Below, piece by piece: positions 27,336 through 35,956 of a stretch of DNA of 55,896 bases. The stretch's first letter is position 1. Each line of letters starts with the position of its first letter. The stretch spans positions 1-55,896 of the forward strand of contig CAIRTM010000051.1 in assembly GCA_903881505.1 (NCBI GenBank), given 5' to 3'. Made by a program: the position numbers and the translations under genes. Below the pieces are notes generated by a model. It searched no databases, was not told the origin of the DNA, and worked only from the letters and a program-made list of their open reading frames with translations. Origin of the DNA: an uncultured delta proteobacterium (GTDB lineage: Bacteria > Desulfobacterota > WTBG01 > CAIYCZ01 > CAIRTM01).

Positions 27336-29014
27336 TGGAGAAAAAAGAAGCTTTACAGCTAATATTTGAGTATCTTGATGTCTTCAAGCGCGGCAAGTAC
27401 TTGGTTCTTGTTCCGTTTTGTGTCTGTGTTTTTCTGGGATCTGTTGTAGCGTTCAAGCTGCCGAAAATGTATCGCTCAGAAGCAAAAATGTTTTATATGC
27501 AACAGCAAATCCCGGACTGGGCAAAGCTTGAAACCGTGAACATATATCTTGAAGCCATGCTTGTTTTTATTGAAGCTATGGCGCTTAATCCTGATAGTAT
27601 TCTTAAATTAATTAAAGAGTTAGATCTTTACCCTGAGCTGGAGGGAACGGTTGCCAGCAGCGATATTATTGAAAATTTCAAGAAGAACTACACCTTAACA
27701 TATGATTATACAAAAGTCCCTTCAAAATACGGGGGACGCACTGAAGAGATTATAACTGGTTTTACCTTTTCGTTTGATCATAACGATGCACGGAAAGCCT
27801 ACTATGTAGCCAATGCTCTGGCAACCAGTTTTATAGAGTATTTCAGAAAATTTCGAGAGGGTTCGAGCGCCCAGAGTTCTACTTTTTTTGAGACGGAGCG
27901 CGAGCGTCTCAGGCGTGAGATGTCGGTTATTGATCAGCAGGTTGCAAATTTCAAGGAGAAGCATGTCAATGAGCTGCCCGAGCTGTTTGCGCTCAATTAT
28001 CGCATGGTAGAAGTTCTTACTAACAAGATTTTCCAGATAGATCAAAAGATGTCGGAGTTGCGGGCCCAGGCGCGCAATGTTGAAACCGAACTGAGCACGA
28101 TGAGCCCTCTTCTCGGTATGACCGGCCTGTCGGGCGAGCGCATTGTAACCCCGCAGGAACGTTTGGCGGCGCTTCAATCGGAGTTGGGGCAGCTGCGTGC
28201 ACGCTATTCTGATCGTCATCCGGATGTGGTGCGCGCGAAACATGAAATCGGCAAACTGGAAGCCCTGCTTGCGGAGCAGAAGCAAAACCCGGAGACCGCC
28301 AATAATCAGAAGGCCGCTGACGCCAGGGGAAAAGTTGACCGCTATGTTGCCGAGCAGACCGGTGGCGCTTTTAACCCGGCATATACGCAGCTGAAAGTAC
28401 AGCTTGAGGAAATCAAAATCGAGATGCAGAACCTGCAGCAGGATCGGGCGCAGCAGGAGATCGACCTGGCTGAGTATGAGCGCCGTGTGGGCCTGATGCC
28501 GTATGTAGAAAAAGAATGGATGATTCTTTCGCGCGACCGCGAAAGCGCAGAGAAGCGCTTTAATGATCTGGCGACACAGGTTCTCACCATGGAAAGCGCG
28601 TCTGAAATGGAAAAACGCGAGCTGGGTGGCCGTCTCAGCATTGGCCAGCCTCCGCAAATTCCAACAGCGCCGTTTAAGCCGAATGTTCTTTTGATTATAG
28701 CGGTCTCTGTTTTTATCGGTCTGTGTTCCGGAGTCGGCCTGCTGCTGGGCTGGGAATACATGCAGAAAACCGTCAGATCCTCGTATGACCTTAAGCCGCT
28801 TGGTGACATGCCTCTTCTGGTGGAGCTGCCGCTGGTGGTCACCGAGACACAAGCGGCACGGTTTAAACTAAATACTGCCCTTGTGCGGATTGTCGTAGTG
28901 GTTTTGCTCATCGGACTTGTTGTCGCGGTGGATCTTTTTTTTATGAAAATTGATGTGCTGATTGTTAAACTGATATATTTGATTAAGACAAAACTTGCCC
29001 TGATAGGCTTGTAG
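27335..29014 (+). CDS. Polysaccharide chain-length determinant, Wzz/GumC type (XrtA-associated)
   Basis: A 559-residue inner-membrane protein. One helix near the N-terminus (YLVLVPFCVCVFLGSVVAF) and two at the C-terminus (about 448-475 and 510-530) enclose a large periplasmic coiled-coil domain. The coiled coil spans about residues 180-400 (Glu/Arg/Gln-rich, e.g. ERERLRREMSVIDQQVANF). It has no cytoplasmic ATPase part; that is supplied by the next gene. Such proteins set polymer chain length and form the periplasmic spine of the export complex with the Wza-like protein at 24957. The start at 27335 is fixed by the one-base overlap with the preceding gene. Confidence 0.9.
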   Translation: MEKKEALQLIFEYLDVFKRGKYLVLVPFCVCVFLGSVVAFKLPKMYRSEAKMFYMQQQIPDWAKLETVNIYLEAMLVFIEAMALNPDSILKLIKELDLYPELEGTVASSDIIENFKKNYTLTYDYTKVPSKYGGRTEEIITGFTFSFDHNDARKAYYVANALATSFIEYFRKFREGSSAQSSTFFETERERLRREMSVIDQQVANFKEKHVNELPELFALNYRMVEVLTNKIFQIDQKMSELRAQARNVETELSTMSPLLGMTGLSGERIVTPQERLAALQSELGQLRARYSDRHPDVVRAKHEIGKLEALLAEQKQNPETANNQKAADARGKVDRYVAEQTGGAFNPAYTQLKVQLEEIKIEMQNLQQDRAQQEIDLAEYERRVGLMPYVEKEWMILSRDRESAEKRFNDLATQVLTMESASEMEKRELGGRLSIGQPPQIPTAPFKPNVLLIIAVSVFIGLCSGVGLLLGWEYMQKTVRSSYDLKPLGDMPLLVELPLVVTETQAARFKLNTALVRIVVVVLLIGLVVAVDLFFMKIDVLIVKLIYLIKTKLALIGL

Positions 29015-29038
29015 CCGGGCAGCGAGGGATATTTTAAA

Positions 29039-29812
29039 ATGAGCCGAATAAAAGATGCTCTCCAGAAAGCTCGGCAGGAACGGCCAGAAACCGCGCCTGC
29101 GCCTGTAACTGAAGGCACACCGGCAATGGTTGCCGGTTTCCCGGCTGCGCGCATTATTAATTATTCCGAGGCCGCGGTTGTCAAACATAAGATACTCGCT
29201 CCGCCGTTCATTGATAACGATCTGGCCGAACGTTTCAGGCTGCTGCGCGCAAAAATAGTTTCCGAAACCCAGCAAACCGATGACCGCAGCTTTCTGGTAA
29301 CCAGCACCCAGAACATGGAAGGCAAAACATTTACCGCGCTCAACCTGGCAATAACCTTCGCCCGCGAGGTAGACCATAAGGTGCTGTTGCTGGACATTAA
29401 TGTGAAAAACCCGTCAGTGCTCAAATATCTGGGCATAGATGAACAGCCCGGTCTTCTGGACTGCATGCACGACAATGTTCCGATTTCAGACATGGTTATA
29501 TGCCCCGGCATAGAGCGCCTGCTGCTGCTGCCGCTGGGTATCGGCCGCGTAAAATCGGCTGAATTGCTGCGCTCGCGCAAAACGCAGATGGTGCTGCAGG
29601 AGATGAAACGGCGCCATAAAGACCTCTACATAATCCTTGACGGGCCAGCGGTCACCGACGGCGTTGACTCGATTGTGTTGTCGGAATTTATTGACAGGAC
29701 GCTTTTTCTGGTCGAGCACGGCCGCATCCCGCAGAAAAAATGCTCTGAAGCCCTCAGCCTTTTGGACAAGGATAAAATGCTGGGTGTTGTTTTCAATAAG
29801 CGGATTTCTTAA
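29039..29812 (+). CDS. CpsD/BY-kinase-like ATPase with altered P-loop
   Basis: A 257-residue cytoplasmic ATPase of the bacterial tyrosine kinase (CpsD/CapB) family; MSRIKDALQKARQER is the start typical of the XrtA-associated members. The usual Walker A, PGEGKT, reads NMEGKT (Lys96), the A' motif is LLLDINVKNPSV where LLIDADLRRPS is usual, and Walker B is YIILDGPAV. The C-terminal tyrosine cluster that such kinases phosphorylate is absent (the protein ends FNKRIS). It likely energises or regulates the chain-length determinant encoded just upstream; kinase activity is uncertain. Confidence 0.85.
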   Translation: MSRIKDALQKARQERPETAPAPVTEGTPAMVAGFPAARIINYSEAAVVKHKILAPPFIDNDLAERFRLLRAKIVSETQQTDDRSFLVTSTQNMEGKTFTALNLAITFAREVDHKVLLLDINVKNPSVLKYLGIDEQPGLLDCMHDNVPISDMVICPGIERLLLLPLGIGRVKSAELLRSRKTQMVLQEMKRRHKDLYIILDGPAVTDGVDSIVLSEFIDRTLFLVEHGRIPQKKCSEALSLLDKDKMLGVVFNKRIS

Positions 29813-29832
29813 CCAGGATTGCGTACCCTACC

Positions 29833-30939
29833 ATGTATGAAGCCTTTTACGGCTTTCGCGAAAAGCCCTTCAACGCCCTGCCGGATCCTGATTTCCTGTA
29901 TCTGAGCAAAAAGCATGAAATGGCCCTGACGTATCTTGAATACGGGCTTTCATCCCAGGCGGGCTTCATGGTGCTGACCGGGGAGGTCGGCGCCGGCAAG
30001 ACAACCCTGATCAATTATCTCCTGCGTACCCTCGACAGCAGTTCCTCAAAGGTGGCGCTGATTTTCCAGACAAATATTCAGCCGCTCGAGTTGCTTGAGT
30101 CCATACTGGCGGAGTGGGATCTGCCGTATGTAGGCAAAGGCAGAACACAGATGTACGAGGCGCTGAACAGCCACCTCCTGGAGTGCTACCGGCAGCAGCA
30201 GCCGGTTGTGCTGATTCTGGATGAAGCCCAGAACCTGCCTTTTGAGACGCTTGAGGAAGTCCGCATGATATCAAACCTCAATGATGAAAAGGTGCCGCTG
30301 GTGCACATTATTTTTTCAGGGCAGCCCAACCTGAAGGACAAGCTCAACAGCCCCCGTCTTACCCAGCTGCGCCAGAGGGTTACCGTGCACTATCACCTTG
30401 AGCCCCTGGACATCGATGAAACAACTATTTATATCCAGCATCGCCTGAAAAGCGCCGGCGCGGCGGATATGAATATTTTCACCCCGGAGGCGGTTCGGGC
30501 TGTTTTTGAGCACTCCAATGGCATCCCCCGGGTCGTTAACCTTATCTGCGACCTTGCGCTGGTATACGGCTTTGCCGAACAGCGGCGCACCATAGACAAA
30601 GACATCATCGACGTGGTTCTGCAGGACCGGCGCAAAATGGGCCTGGGGGTCGGCATGCAGGAAATGCTGTCGAAGGATTATACCGGCTCAGACGACAGGC
30701 TCGAACATATTGAAAAAAAACTGCATGAGTTAAATGACAATGTCTATGAAATCGCCCTGATTATCCGCAAGCTGATTAAAAACAGGGATGCCCTGAACCA
30801 TAGCCAGGAGGAGATCAGCCTTCTTCACAAACGCGTCAAGGCGCTGGAGGAAAAACCGGGCATGGCGGCCTATCAGGAGATGTTTTCCAGCATCCTGCGC
30901 GAACTCGGGCACGCCAGGGACGAGCACAGGGGCGCATAA
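29833..30939 (+). CDS. XrtA/PEP-CTERM-associated ATPase, ExeA-like
   Basis: A 368-residue AAA-type ATPase. MYEAFYGFREKPFNALPDP is the N-terminus of the ExeA/GspA group; Walker A is GEVGAGKTT (residues 50-58), Walker B VLILDEAQN (about 120-128), and NGIPRVVNLICDLAL is the sensor-2 region. Members of this subgroup accompany exosortase and polysaccharide loci. The C-terminal 80 residues form a coiled coil. It is the last gene of the operon. The exosortase gene itself is not in the window. Confidence 0.9.
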   Translation: MYEAFYGFREKPFNALPDPDFLYLSKKHEMALTYLEYGLSSQAGFMVLTGEVGAGKTTLINYLLRTLDSSSSKVALIFQTNIQPLELLESILAEWDLPYVGKGRTQMYEALNSHLLECYRQQQPVVLILDEAQNLPFETLEEVRMISNLNDEKVPLVHIIFSGQPNLKDKLNSPRLTQLRQRVTVHYHLEPLDIDETTIYIQHRLKSAGAADMNIFTPEAVRAVFEHSNGIPRVVNLICDLALVYGFAEQRRTIDKDIIDVVLQDRRKMGLGVGMQEMLSKDYTGSDDRLEHIEKKLHELNDNVYEIALIIRKLIKNRDALNHSQEEISLLHKRVKALEEKPGMAAYQEMFSSILRELGHARDEHRGA

Positions 30940-30974
30940 AAAAGCCCGGATCTGGGTGCGCGTCCGATCCGGGC
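30938..30974 (-). terminator. Intrinsic terminator of the DsbA-like gene
   Basis: Nine-base perfect arms GCCCGGATC and GATCCGGGC (30944-30952 and 30966-30974) with a 13-base loop; on the minus strand the stem is followed by TTTTTT. It lies 64 bases past the stop of the DsbA-like gene and sits at the end of the ATPase gene on the plus strand, which it may also serve weakly. Confidence 0.8.
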
Positions 30975-31037
30975 CGTTATGTACCGTTGCGGCAGAAACG
31001 TTCGGGCTTCTGCACGCATGTCTTTAACCGCTTCAGG

Positions 31038-31898
31038 CTATTTCTTTTTCAGTTCTGCATCCACCATTGCAGCCATCCCCTGCAGGGAACGGTCTTGTAC
31101 GGGGCTCCCGTTAATGTACAGGCTCGGCACGCCGCGCACGCCTGCTTTTCTCGCCAGCTGGCGGTCTCGCTGAATCTGCTGCTGATGAGAGCTGTCGGCG
31201 CGATCCTGCTGGAATTTTTCAAGATCGAGCCCGACCTCCCCGGCAAGCTTGACAAGTGCCGCCTCGTCCAGAGTGCGGAAGTTTTTCAGCAGCTCACGTG
31301 AGAGGTCAAGATACTTGCCCTGCTTTTCTGCAGCCAGGGCGCCGATGGCAGCCGTGGCGGCAAATTTGTGTGAATTCAGAGGAAAATGCTTTATAACAAG
31401 CCTGAGGTCCTGCGGATACTGCTTCAGCAACTGCTCGATAACCGGGAATTCGCGGCTACAGTACGGACATTGAAAATCCAGGAACACGGTCAGCGTAACC
31501 CGCGCATCCATAGGTCCGATGACCGGGGAAGAATCAACCGGCAGCTCGGTGGTCTCGGACAGCTTGATAATCGTAATATTTTTGTCGGAGGAGCTGGTCA
31601 GCAGCAGCGCGTTTGATCGGGGGGCAACACCGATGCCGGTAAACTTTTTGTCCAGGGGGATTGTATCGAGTATGGTGTTTTCCAGCAGGCTGAAAACTAT
31701 AATACTATATTCAGGACTAAAGAAATTTTTTTTGGTCAGGATATAGACGGCGCTGCCGTCCGCTGAAACGGCCGTGTCGATCGGCTTTACATCAAGTTCT
31801 ATCTCCCGGTCAAACTCCCATTCTGTTTTTGCCTGGACTGGGGAGACGATGAGCAGCACAGCAACTAAACCGCACAGCAGCAAAACGTTCTTCTTCAT
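31038..31898 (-). CDS. DsbA-family thioredoxin-fold protein with N-terminal beta-propeller-like part
   Basis: A 286-residue exported protein. A signal peptide (NVLLLCGLVAVLLIVSPVQA) is followed by about 95 residues resembling YVTN-type propeller blades (DTAVSADGSAVYILTKK, GIGVAPRSNALLLTSSSD). From residue 125 it is a DsbA-type thioredoxin fold: active site CPYC (144-147) and cis-proline in RGVPSLYING. The product would oxidise or isomerise disulfides in the periplasm. The propeller front is too short for a full propeller and may act as a binding piece. The start at 31898 has GGAGG five bases upstream. Confidence 0.88.
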   Translation of the reverse strand: MKKNVLLLCGLVAVLLIVSPVQAKTEWEFDREIELDVKPIDTAVSADGSAVYILTKKNFFSPEYSIIVFSLLENTILDTIPLDKKFTGIGVAPRSNALLLTSSSDKNITIIKLSETTELPVDSSPVIGPMDARVTLTVFLDFQCPYCSREFPVIEQLLKQYPQDLRLVIKHFPLNSHKFAATAAIGALAAEKQGKYLDLSRELLKNFRTLDEAALVKLAGEVGLDLEKFQQDRADSSHQQQIQRDRQLARKAGVRGVPSLYINGSPVQDRSLQGMAAMVDAELKKK

Positions 31899-32079
31899 AC
31901 ATCCTCCGATCAAACATGTAGAGATTGTTAATCACTTCCGGTCCGTTGTTGGTTCTAACCGGCCCCTGCCATTCAGGCAGGGACAGCTGACCACCAGCGC
32001 CGGCCGGTTTTTATTGTAACTTTTCTGAAAATTATGGCAAGCTTATTTTCAGACAACTATCAGCCAGCGGGTTTATTCT

Positions 32080-33024
32080 ATGCTCCAAGCGCTTCACTAT
32101 CGTCCGAAAACCGCAGTAAGCATGTGTGCCGCTCTTCTTTTTTTCAGCGCCTGTGCGGGCCGCCACCAACACCCGGCGCCCAGCCAGCCGCAGGCCCTGT
32201 CTATTGGCGGGCTGCTTGAGGGGGCCTGTCAGGCGGCCGGCAGAGCCGGTCCGGCAGTTAGGCATTGCCCGCCTTATCTTGAAATGCTTGTGGCCGACGG
32301 CCGCATCACGGTCGGGCTCGGCATCGGCACGCAGGATCTCGGCCGCGTGCAGATTCCTGAAGATCCCACGCTGTGGCGCAGTTCGCAGCACTGCCGGCTG
32401 TTCGGCCGGGACGTTGCAGTTGAGGCCCGCCTGATTCTTACCAAAGAGGATTTCCGCAGGGCTCTGGAAGAATGCGAAGTGCTTTTTATTACCTCGCATT
32501 CGCGCTTCGGCGCGGGCCCGGTGTTTCTGCATGACGGCAAGTCGCAACCGTTTCGCATGCAGACCACGCCGGATTATAAAGTCGTCATGCCGGACAGCGA
32601 AGTGGCGGGCTATCAGGGCGCGGTGCTGAGCACATTTCATGACAGCGAGAAGGACAGGGGCTATACGGTATTTGCGCCGGACGCCAGTGACCTCGAGAAC
32701 AGCTTTCCCCTGCGCGGCTACCAGCTGCTGGTTATGTCAACCTGTTCAAGCCTGCGGCATTTTCTCGACGACATTGAGGCCTTCCGGAAGGGCTATCCAA
32801 CCACCGGCATCTTCGCCGCCAGTCCGTCGCTCATGGACACCGACATGCGGGTTTTCAAGCGCCTTATCTATGAAATTTTCCGCGGCGCATCGGCGCAGGG
32901 AATTGTAGACGGCATCAACGCTGAATACCGGGCAGTGGCATGGTCGGAAATGAAGCGCGGCAGGCCGCCCTGGAAAATGGTTGAAGCGCTTTTTACGCTC
33001 GGCATTGACACGGTTTCGCCCTAG
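32080..33024 (+). CDS. Lipoprotein with a possible caspase/CHAT-like His-Cys pair
   Basis: A 314-residue protein with a lipoprotein signal (SMCAALLFFSACAGR, Cys25). The mature part contains VLFITSHSRFGAGPVF (His140) and, about 80 residues on, YQLLVMSTCSSLRHFLDDI (Cys222). A strand ending in His followed by a strand ending in Cys is the layout of clan CD cysteine peptidases, including caspases, gingipains and CHAT domains. I do not recognise a specific family and no protease activity is shown. The start is uncertain because no clear ribosome-binding site is seen. It lies between the DsbA-like gene (divergent) and the hydrolase (convergent, 4-base overlap). Confidence 0.7.
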   Translation: MLQALHYRPKTAVSMCAALLFFSACAGRHQHPAPSQPQALSIGGLLEGACQAAGRAGPAVRHCPPYLEMLVADGRITVGLGIGTQDLGRVQIPEDPTLWRSSQHCRLFGRDVAVEARLILTKEDFRRALEECEVLFITSHSRFGAGPVFLHDGKSQPFRMQTTPDYKVVMPDSEVAGYQGAVLSTFHDSEKDRGYTVFAPDASDLENSFPLRGYQLLVMSTCSSLRHFLDDIEAFRKGYPTTGIFAASPSLMDTDMRVFKRLIYEIFRGASAQGIVDGINAEYRAVAWSEMKRGRPPWKMVEALFTLGIDTVSP

Positions 33025-33749
33025 CGTGCAGGGCTGCAGCCCGCACGCAGGTGCTGTTGAAACCAGGCACAGCATGCCTCCAGCGCGATATTTCGATGGT
33101 GCGGGTCGCTGATGGTATGATCGGCGCCCTCGATAATGACGGGCCGGCCGGCACCGGGAAATGCCGCATGCAGCTTGTGGGCATGCGAGACCGGCACGAC
33201 TTCGTCCCGGCTGCCGTGAATAATCTGCAGCGGGGCAGACAGGCTCTGCGTAGAGGGATGATAGCGGGCCGCATCACTGAAAAAACCGGGTTTAAGGCGT
33301 GCAAGGTCCCCGGGCGGAATATTGTTTTTGATGACTGACAGTTCATGCGGGGCGGCCCAGACCGACACGGCCTTGAACAAACGGCTTTCCGCATACAGCA
33401 AACCCACGAATCCGCCGAGCGAGCTGCCCATGAGGCCGCTGTCGGGGCCAAGGCAGGCATGGCCTTCGGCAAAGCGGACGACCGCATCGAGTTCCTGCAG
33501 GCGCCGGGTTACGGTGGTGTCGGCGATACTGCCGGTGCTAGAGCCGCAGCCGCTGAAATCAAAGCACAGGGCTGCGATGCCCGCGCGGCAGAGCCTGCCT
33601 GCCAACCCGGTGAATTTCTCGGAGGCCATGCTGCTGAAAAGCCCGTGGCAGAGCACTACCCAGGGTGCGGCCTCACAGACGCCACCGGGCCGGTGCAGGG
33701 ATCCTGCTATCATGCGGTCCGTCAGGGGGATTTGAAATGCTTCAACCAT
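33021..33749 (-). CDS. Alpha/beta hydrolase
   Basis: A 242-residue serine hydrolase with the alpha/beta fold. The oxyanion region is LCHGLFSS, the nucleophile elbow GSSLGGF (Ser about 109), the acid in HGSRDEVVP, and the catalytic histidine in GADHTISD. Its length and VVRFAEGH-type helix fit small esterase/dienelactone hydrolase or YqiA-like families. No signal peptide is seen, so it is probably cytoplasmic. The substrate is unknown. It is divergent from metG, with about 80 bases between, and convergent with the lipoprotein gene. Confidence 0.85.
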   Translation of the reverse strand: MVEAFQIPLTDRMIAGSLHRPGGVCEAAPWVVLCHGLFSSMASEKFTGLAGRLCRAGIAALCFDFSGCGSSTGSIADTTVTRRLQELDAVVRFAEGHACLGPDSGLMGSSLGGFVGLLYAESRLFKAVSVWAAPHELSVIKNNIPPGDLARLKPGFFSDAARYHPSTQSLSAPLQIIHGSRDEVVPVSHAHKLHAAFPGAGRPVIIEGADHTISDPHHRNIALEACCAWFQQHLRAGCSPAR

Positions 33750-33832
33750 TTGACACCTTTCATCCGTTGCCCTATACTTTCAACTTTACCTGCTCTGCCG
33801 CTCAAAAAGCAACCTGATTGTGGAGTATGTGC

Positions 33833-35956
33833 ATGAAGCGCCTGATCACCTCGGCCCTGCCGTATGTCAATAATGTGCCCCATCTGGGTAACATTATCGG
33901 CTGCGTGCTCAGCGCCGATGCCTATGCCCGATTCTGCCGCCTGCGGGGCTATGACACCCTGTTTGTCTGCGGCACCGATGAGTACGGGACCGCCACCGAA
34001 ACCCGCGCGCGGGAGGAGGGCTGCACGCCGCGAGAAATCTGCGATAAGTACCACGCCATCCACGCGGACATTTACCGCGACTTCAATATTTCCTTCGATG
34101 TCTTCGGCCGCACGTCAACCCCTGAGCAGACCCGCATAGCGCAGCAGATTTTTCTCGATCTTGAGGCAGCCGGATTTATTACTGAAAAAATATCGGAGCG
34201 CACCTATTGTGCGGCCTGCGCCATGTTTCTGGCCGACCGGTATGTCGAGGGAACCTGCCCGCACTGCGGCTATGAGGATGCGCGCGGCGACCAGTGCGAC
34301 CAGTGCGGCAGGCTGCTTGAACCCGAGCAGCTGAAGAAACCGCGCTGCAAGGTCTGCGGCAGCACGCCCGCGCTGCAGGAAACCGCACATCTGTACCTGG
34401 CGCTTGACGCGCTGCAGGCGCGCCTGCAGGCCTGGGTGCAGGCGCGCCAGGAGAGCGGAAACTGGACGCGCAATGCCGTACAGACCACCGCCTCCTGGCT
34501 CGAGAAGGGTCTGCAGCCCCGTCCCATCACGCGCGACCTGACCTGGGGCATTCCTGTGCCCCAAAAGGGGTACGAAAAAAAGGTCTTCTATGTCTGGTTC
34601 GACGCGCCGATCGGCTACATTTCCATTACCGCGGCAGCGCGCAAGGACTGGCGCGACTGGTGGCAGGACCCGGACGGCGTTCAACTCTACCAGTTCATGG
34701 CCAAGGACAACATACCGTTTCACACGGTCATATTTCCAGCTTCTCTTCTGGGTACCGGCAGGCCGTGGACCATGCTGCATCACATCAACAGCACCGAATA
34801 CCTGAACTACGAAGACACCAAGTTTTCAAAATCGCGCAATGTCGGCGTGTTCGGAGACGATGTCAGGCGCACCGGCATTCCAGTCGACCTGTGGCGCTTC
34901 TACCTGCTGTCCAACCGTCCCGAGCGCAATGACACGGCCTTTACCTGGCAGGATTTTTTTGAAAAAACCAATGCCGAGTTTATCGACAACATCGGCAACC
35001 TGGTGAACCGTACGCTGGTGTATCTGACGAATAATTTTGACGCTACAATCAAGGACTTCCCGCTGGACGGTACGCAGCGTGAATTCGTGCAGGCCTGCCG
35101 GAAGGACTGCGCTGCCGTGACGCAGGCTCTGGAGGAGGTCCGCCTGCGCGACGCGCTCCGGCGCATGCTCGCGCTGGGCAACCGCGCCAATAAATTTTTT
35201 CAGGACATGCAGCCCTGGGAAACGATTAAAACCGACCGCAGCCATGCCCATGCCACGGTCAGCCTTCTGGCCTATGCGGTCCGCAGCCTCGCGGTTGCGC
35301 TGGAACCGTTCATGCCGGGAACCAGCCGGCGCATGCTCGCCATGCTGGCGATTGCGGAATATAACTGGACGGCAGTCGGACGCTTTGATGGCCTTGACGG
35401 CCACCGGATTGCACGGCCCGAGATCCTGTACCCGAAGCTGGACATGGCTGACGCGGAAAAATTCCGCAAAAAATTCAGCGGCGCGCAGCCTGATTTCAGC
35501 CGTCTTGCGATCCGGGCCGCCCGGATCCTGAAAGCTGAACAGCATCCGGACGCCGCGCACCTGTACTGCCTGCAGCTCGACTGCGGAGAGGCTGAGGCGC
35601 GCTGTGTGGCGGCCGGTCTGGTGAAGCATTACAGGGCCGAGGAGCTTATCGGGCGCAGCGTGCTTGTGCTTGCCAACCTCAAGCCTGTGGATGTACGCGG
35701 CGTGCTCTCGCGAGGCATGGTCCTGGTGTGCGAAAAACGCAATAAGATCGAGTTGCTTGACGCCGGCGAAGCCCCTGCCGGCACGCCGGTTGAAGTCGAC
35801 GGGCAGGCGGGCAGGGATTCTGAAATCAGCCTTGAGGCTTTCAAGGCCGCCCCGCTGCGCATTGTCAACGGCCGGATGATGTTTGACGATGCTGCCTGCA
35901 CGCTTGACGGAAAACCGGTGTGCACCCGTGTGCTGAAAAATGGACCGGTGCGCTGA
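33833..35956 (+). CDS. metG: Methionyl-tRNA synthetase, eukaryote-like, with C-terminal tRNA-binding domain
   Basis: Charges tRNA-Met with methionine. The 707-residue class I synthetase has the HIGH-type signature in PHLGNIIG, the zinc knuckle CxxC pairs (CAAC, CPHC, CDQC, CKVC), and the KMSKS-type signature as KFSKSRN. Blocks such as FVCGTDEYGTATETRA, KYHAIHADIYRDFNISFD, YEDARGDQCDQCG and FYVWFDAPIGY follow the sequence of animal cytoplasmic MetRS, not the usual bacterial MetG. The C-terminal 130 residues form an EMAPII/Trbp111-like OB domain (ARILKAEQHPDAAHLY, LANLKPVDVRGVLSRGMVL), which adds tRNA affinity. The ATG at 33833 has GGAG upstream. Confidence 0.95.
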   Translation: MKRLITSALPYVNNVPHLGNIIGCVLSADAYARFCRLRGYDTLFVCGTDEYGTATETRAREEGCTPREICDKYHAIHADIYRDFNISFDVFGRTSTPEQTRIAQQIFLDLEAAGFITEKISERTYCAACAMFLADRYVEGTCPHCGYEDARGDQCDQCGRLLEPEQLKKPRCKVCGSTPALQETAHLYLALDALQARLQAWVQARQESGNWTRNAVQTTASWLEKGLQPRPITRDLTWGIPVPQKGYEKKVFYVWFDAPIGYISITAAARKDWRDWWQDPDGVQLYQFMAKDNIPFHTVIFPASLLGTGRPWTMLHHINSTEYLNYEDTKFSKSRNVGVFGDDVRRTGIPVDLWRFYLLSNRPERNDTAFTWQDFFEKTNAEFIDNIGNLVNRTLVYLTNNFDATIKDFPLDGTQREFVQACRKDCAAVTQALEEVRLRDALRRMLALGNRANKFFQDMQPWETIKTDRSHAHATVSLLAYAVRSLAVALEPFMPGTSRRMLAMLAIAEYNWTAVGRFDGLDGHRIARPEILYPKLDMADAEKFRKKFSGAQPDFSRLAIRAARILKAEQHPDAAHLYCLQLDCGEAEARCVAAGLVKHYRAEELIGRSVLVLANLKPVDVRGVLSRGMVLVCEKRNKIELLDAGEAPAGTPVEVDGQAGRDSEISLEAFKAAPLRIVNGRMMFDDAACTLDGKPVCTRVLKNGPVR

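Noticed and set aside
27722-28852. A minus-strand frame opposite the chain-length determinant
   Set aside because: The plus strand has clear membrane helices and coiled coil and a coupled start; the antisense frame does not resemble a protein family.
24957-30939. A complete exosortase/PEP-CTERM sorting system
   Set aside because: The export genes and the associated ATPase are present, but no exosortase membrane protein or PEP-CTERM tail was found in the window.
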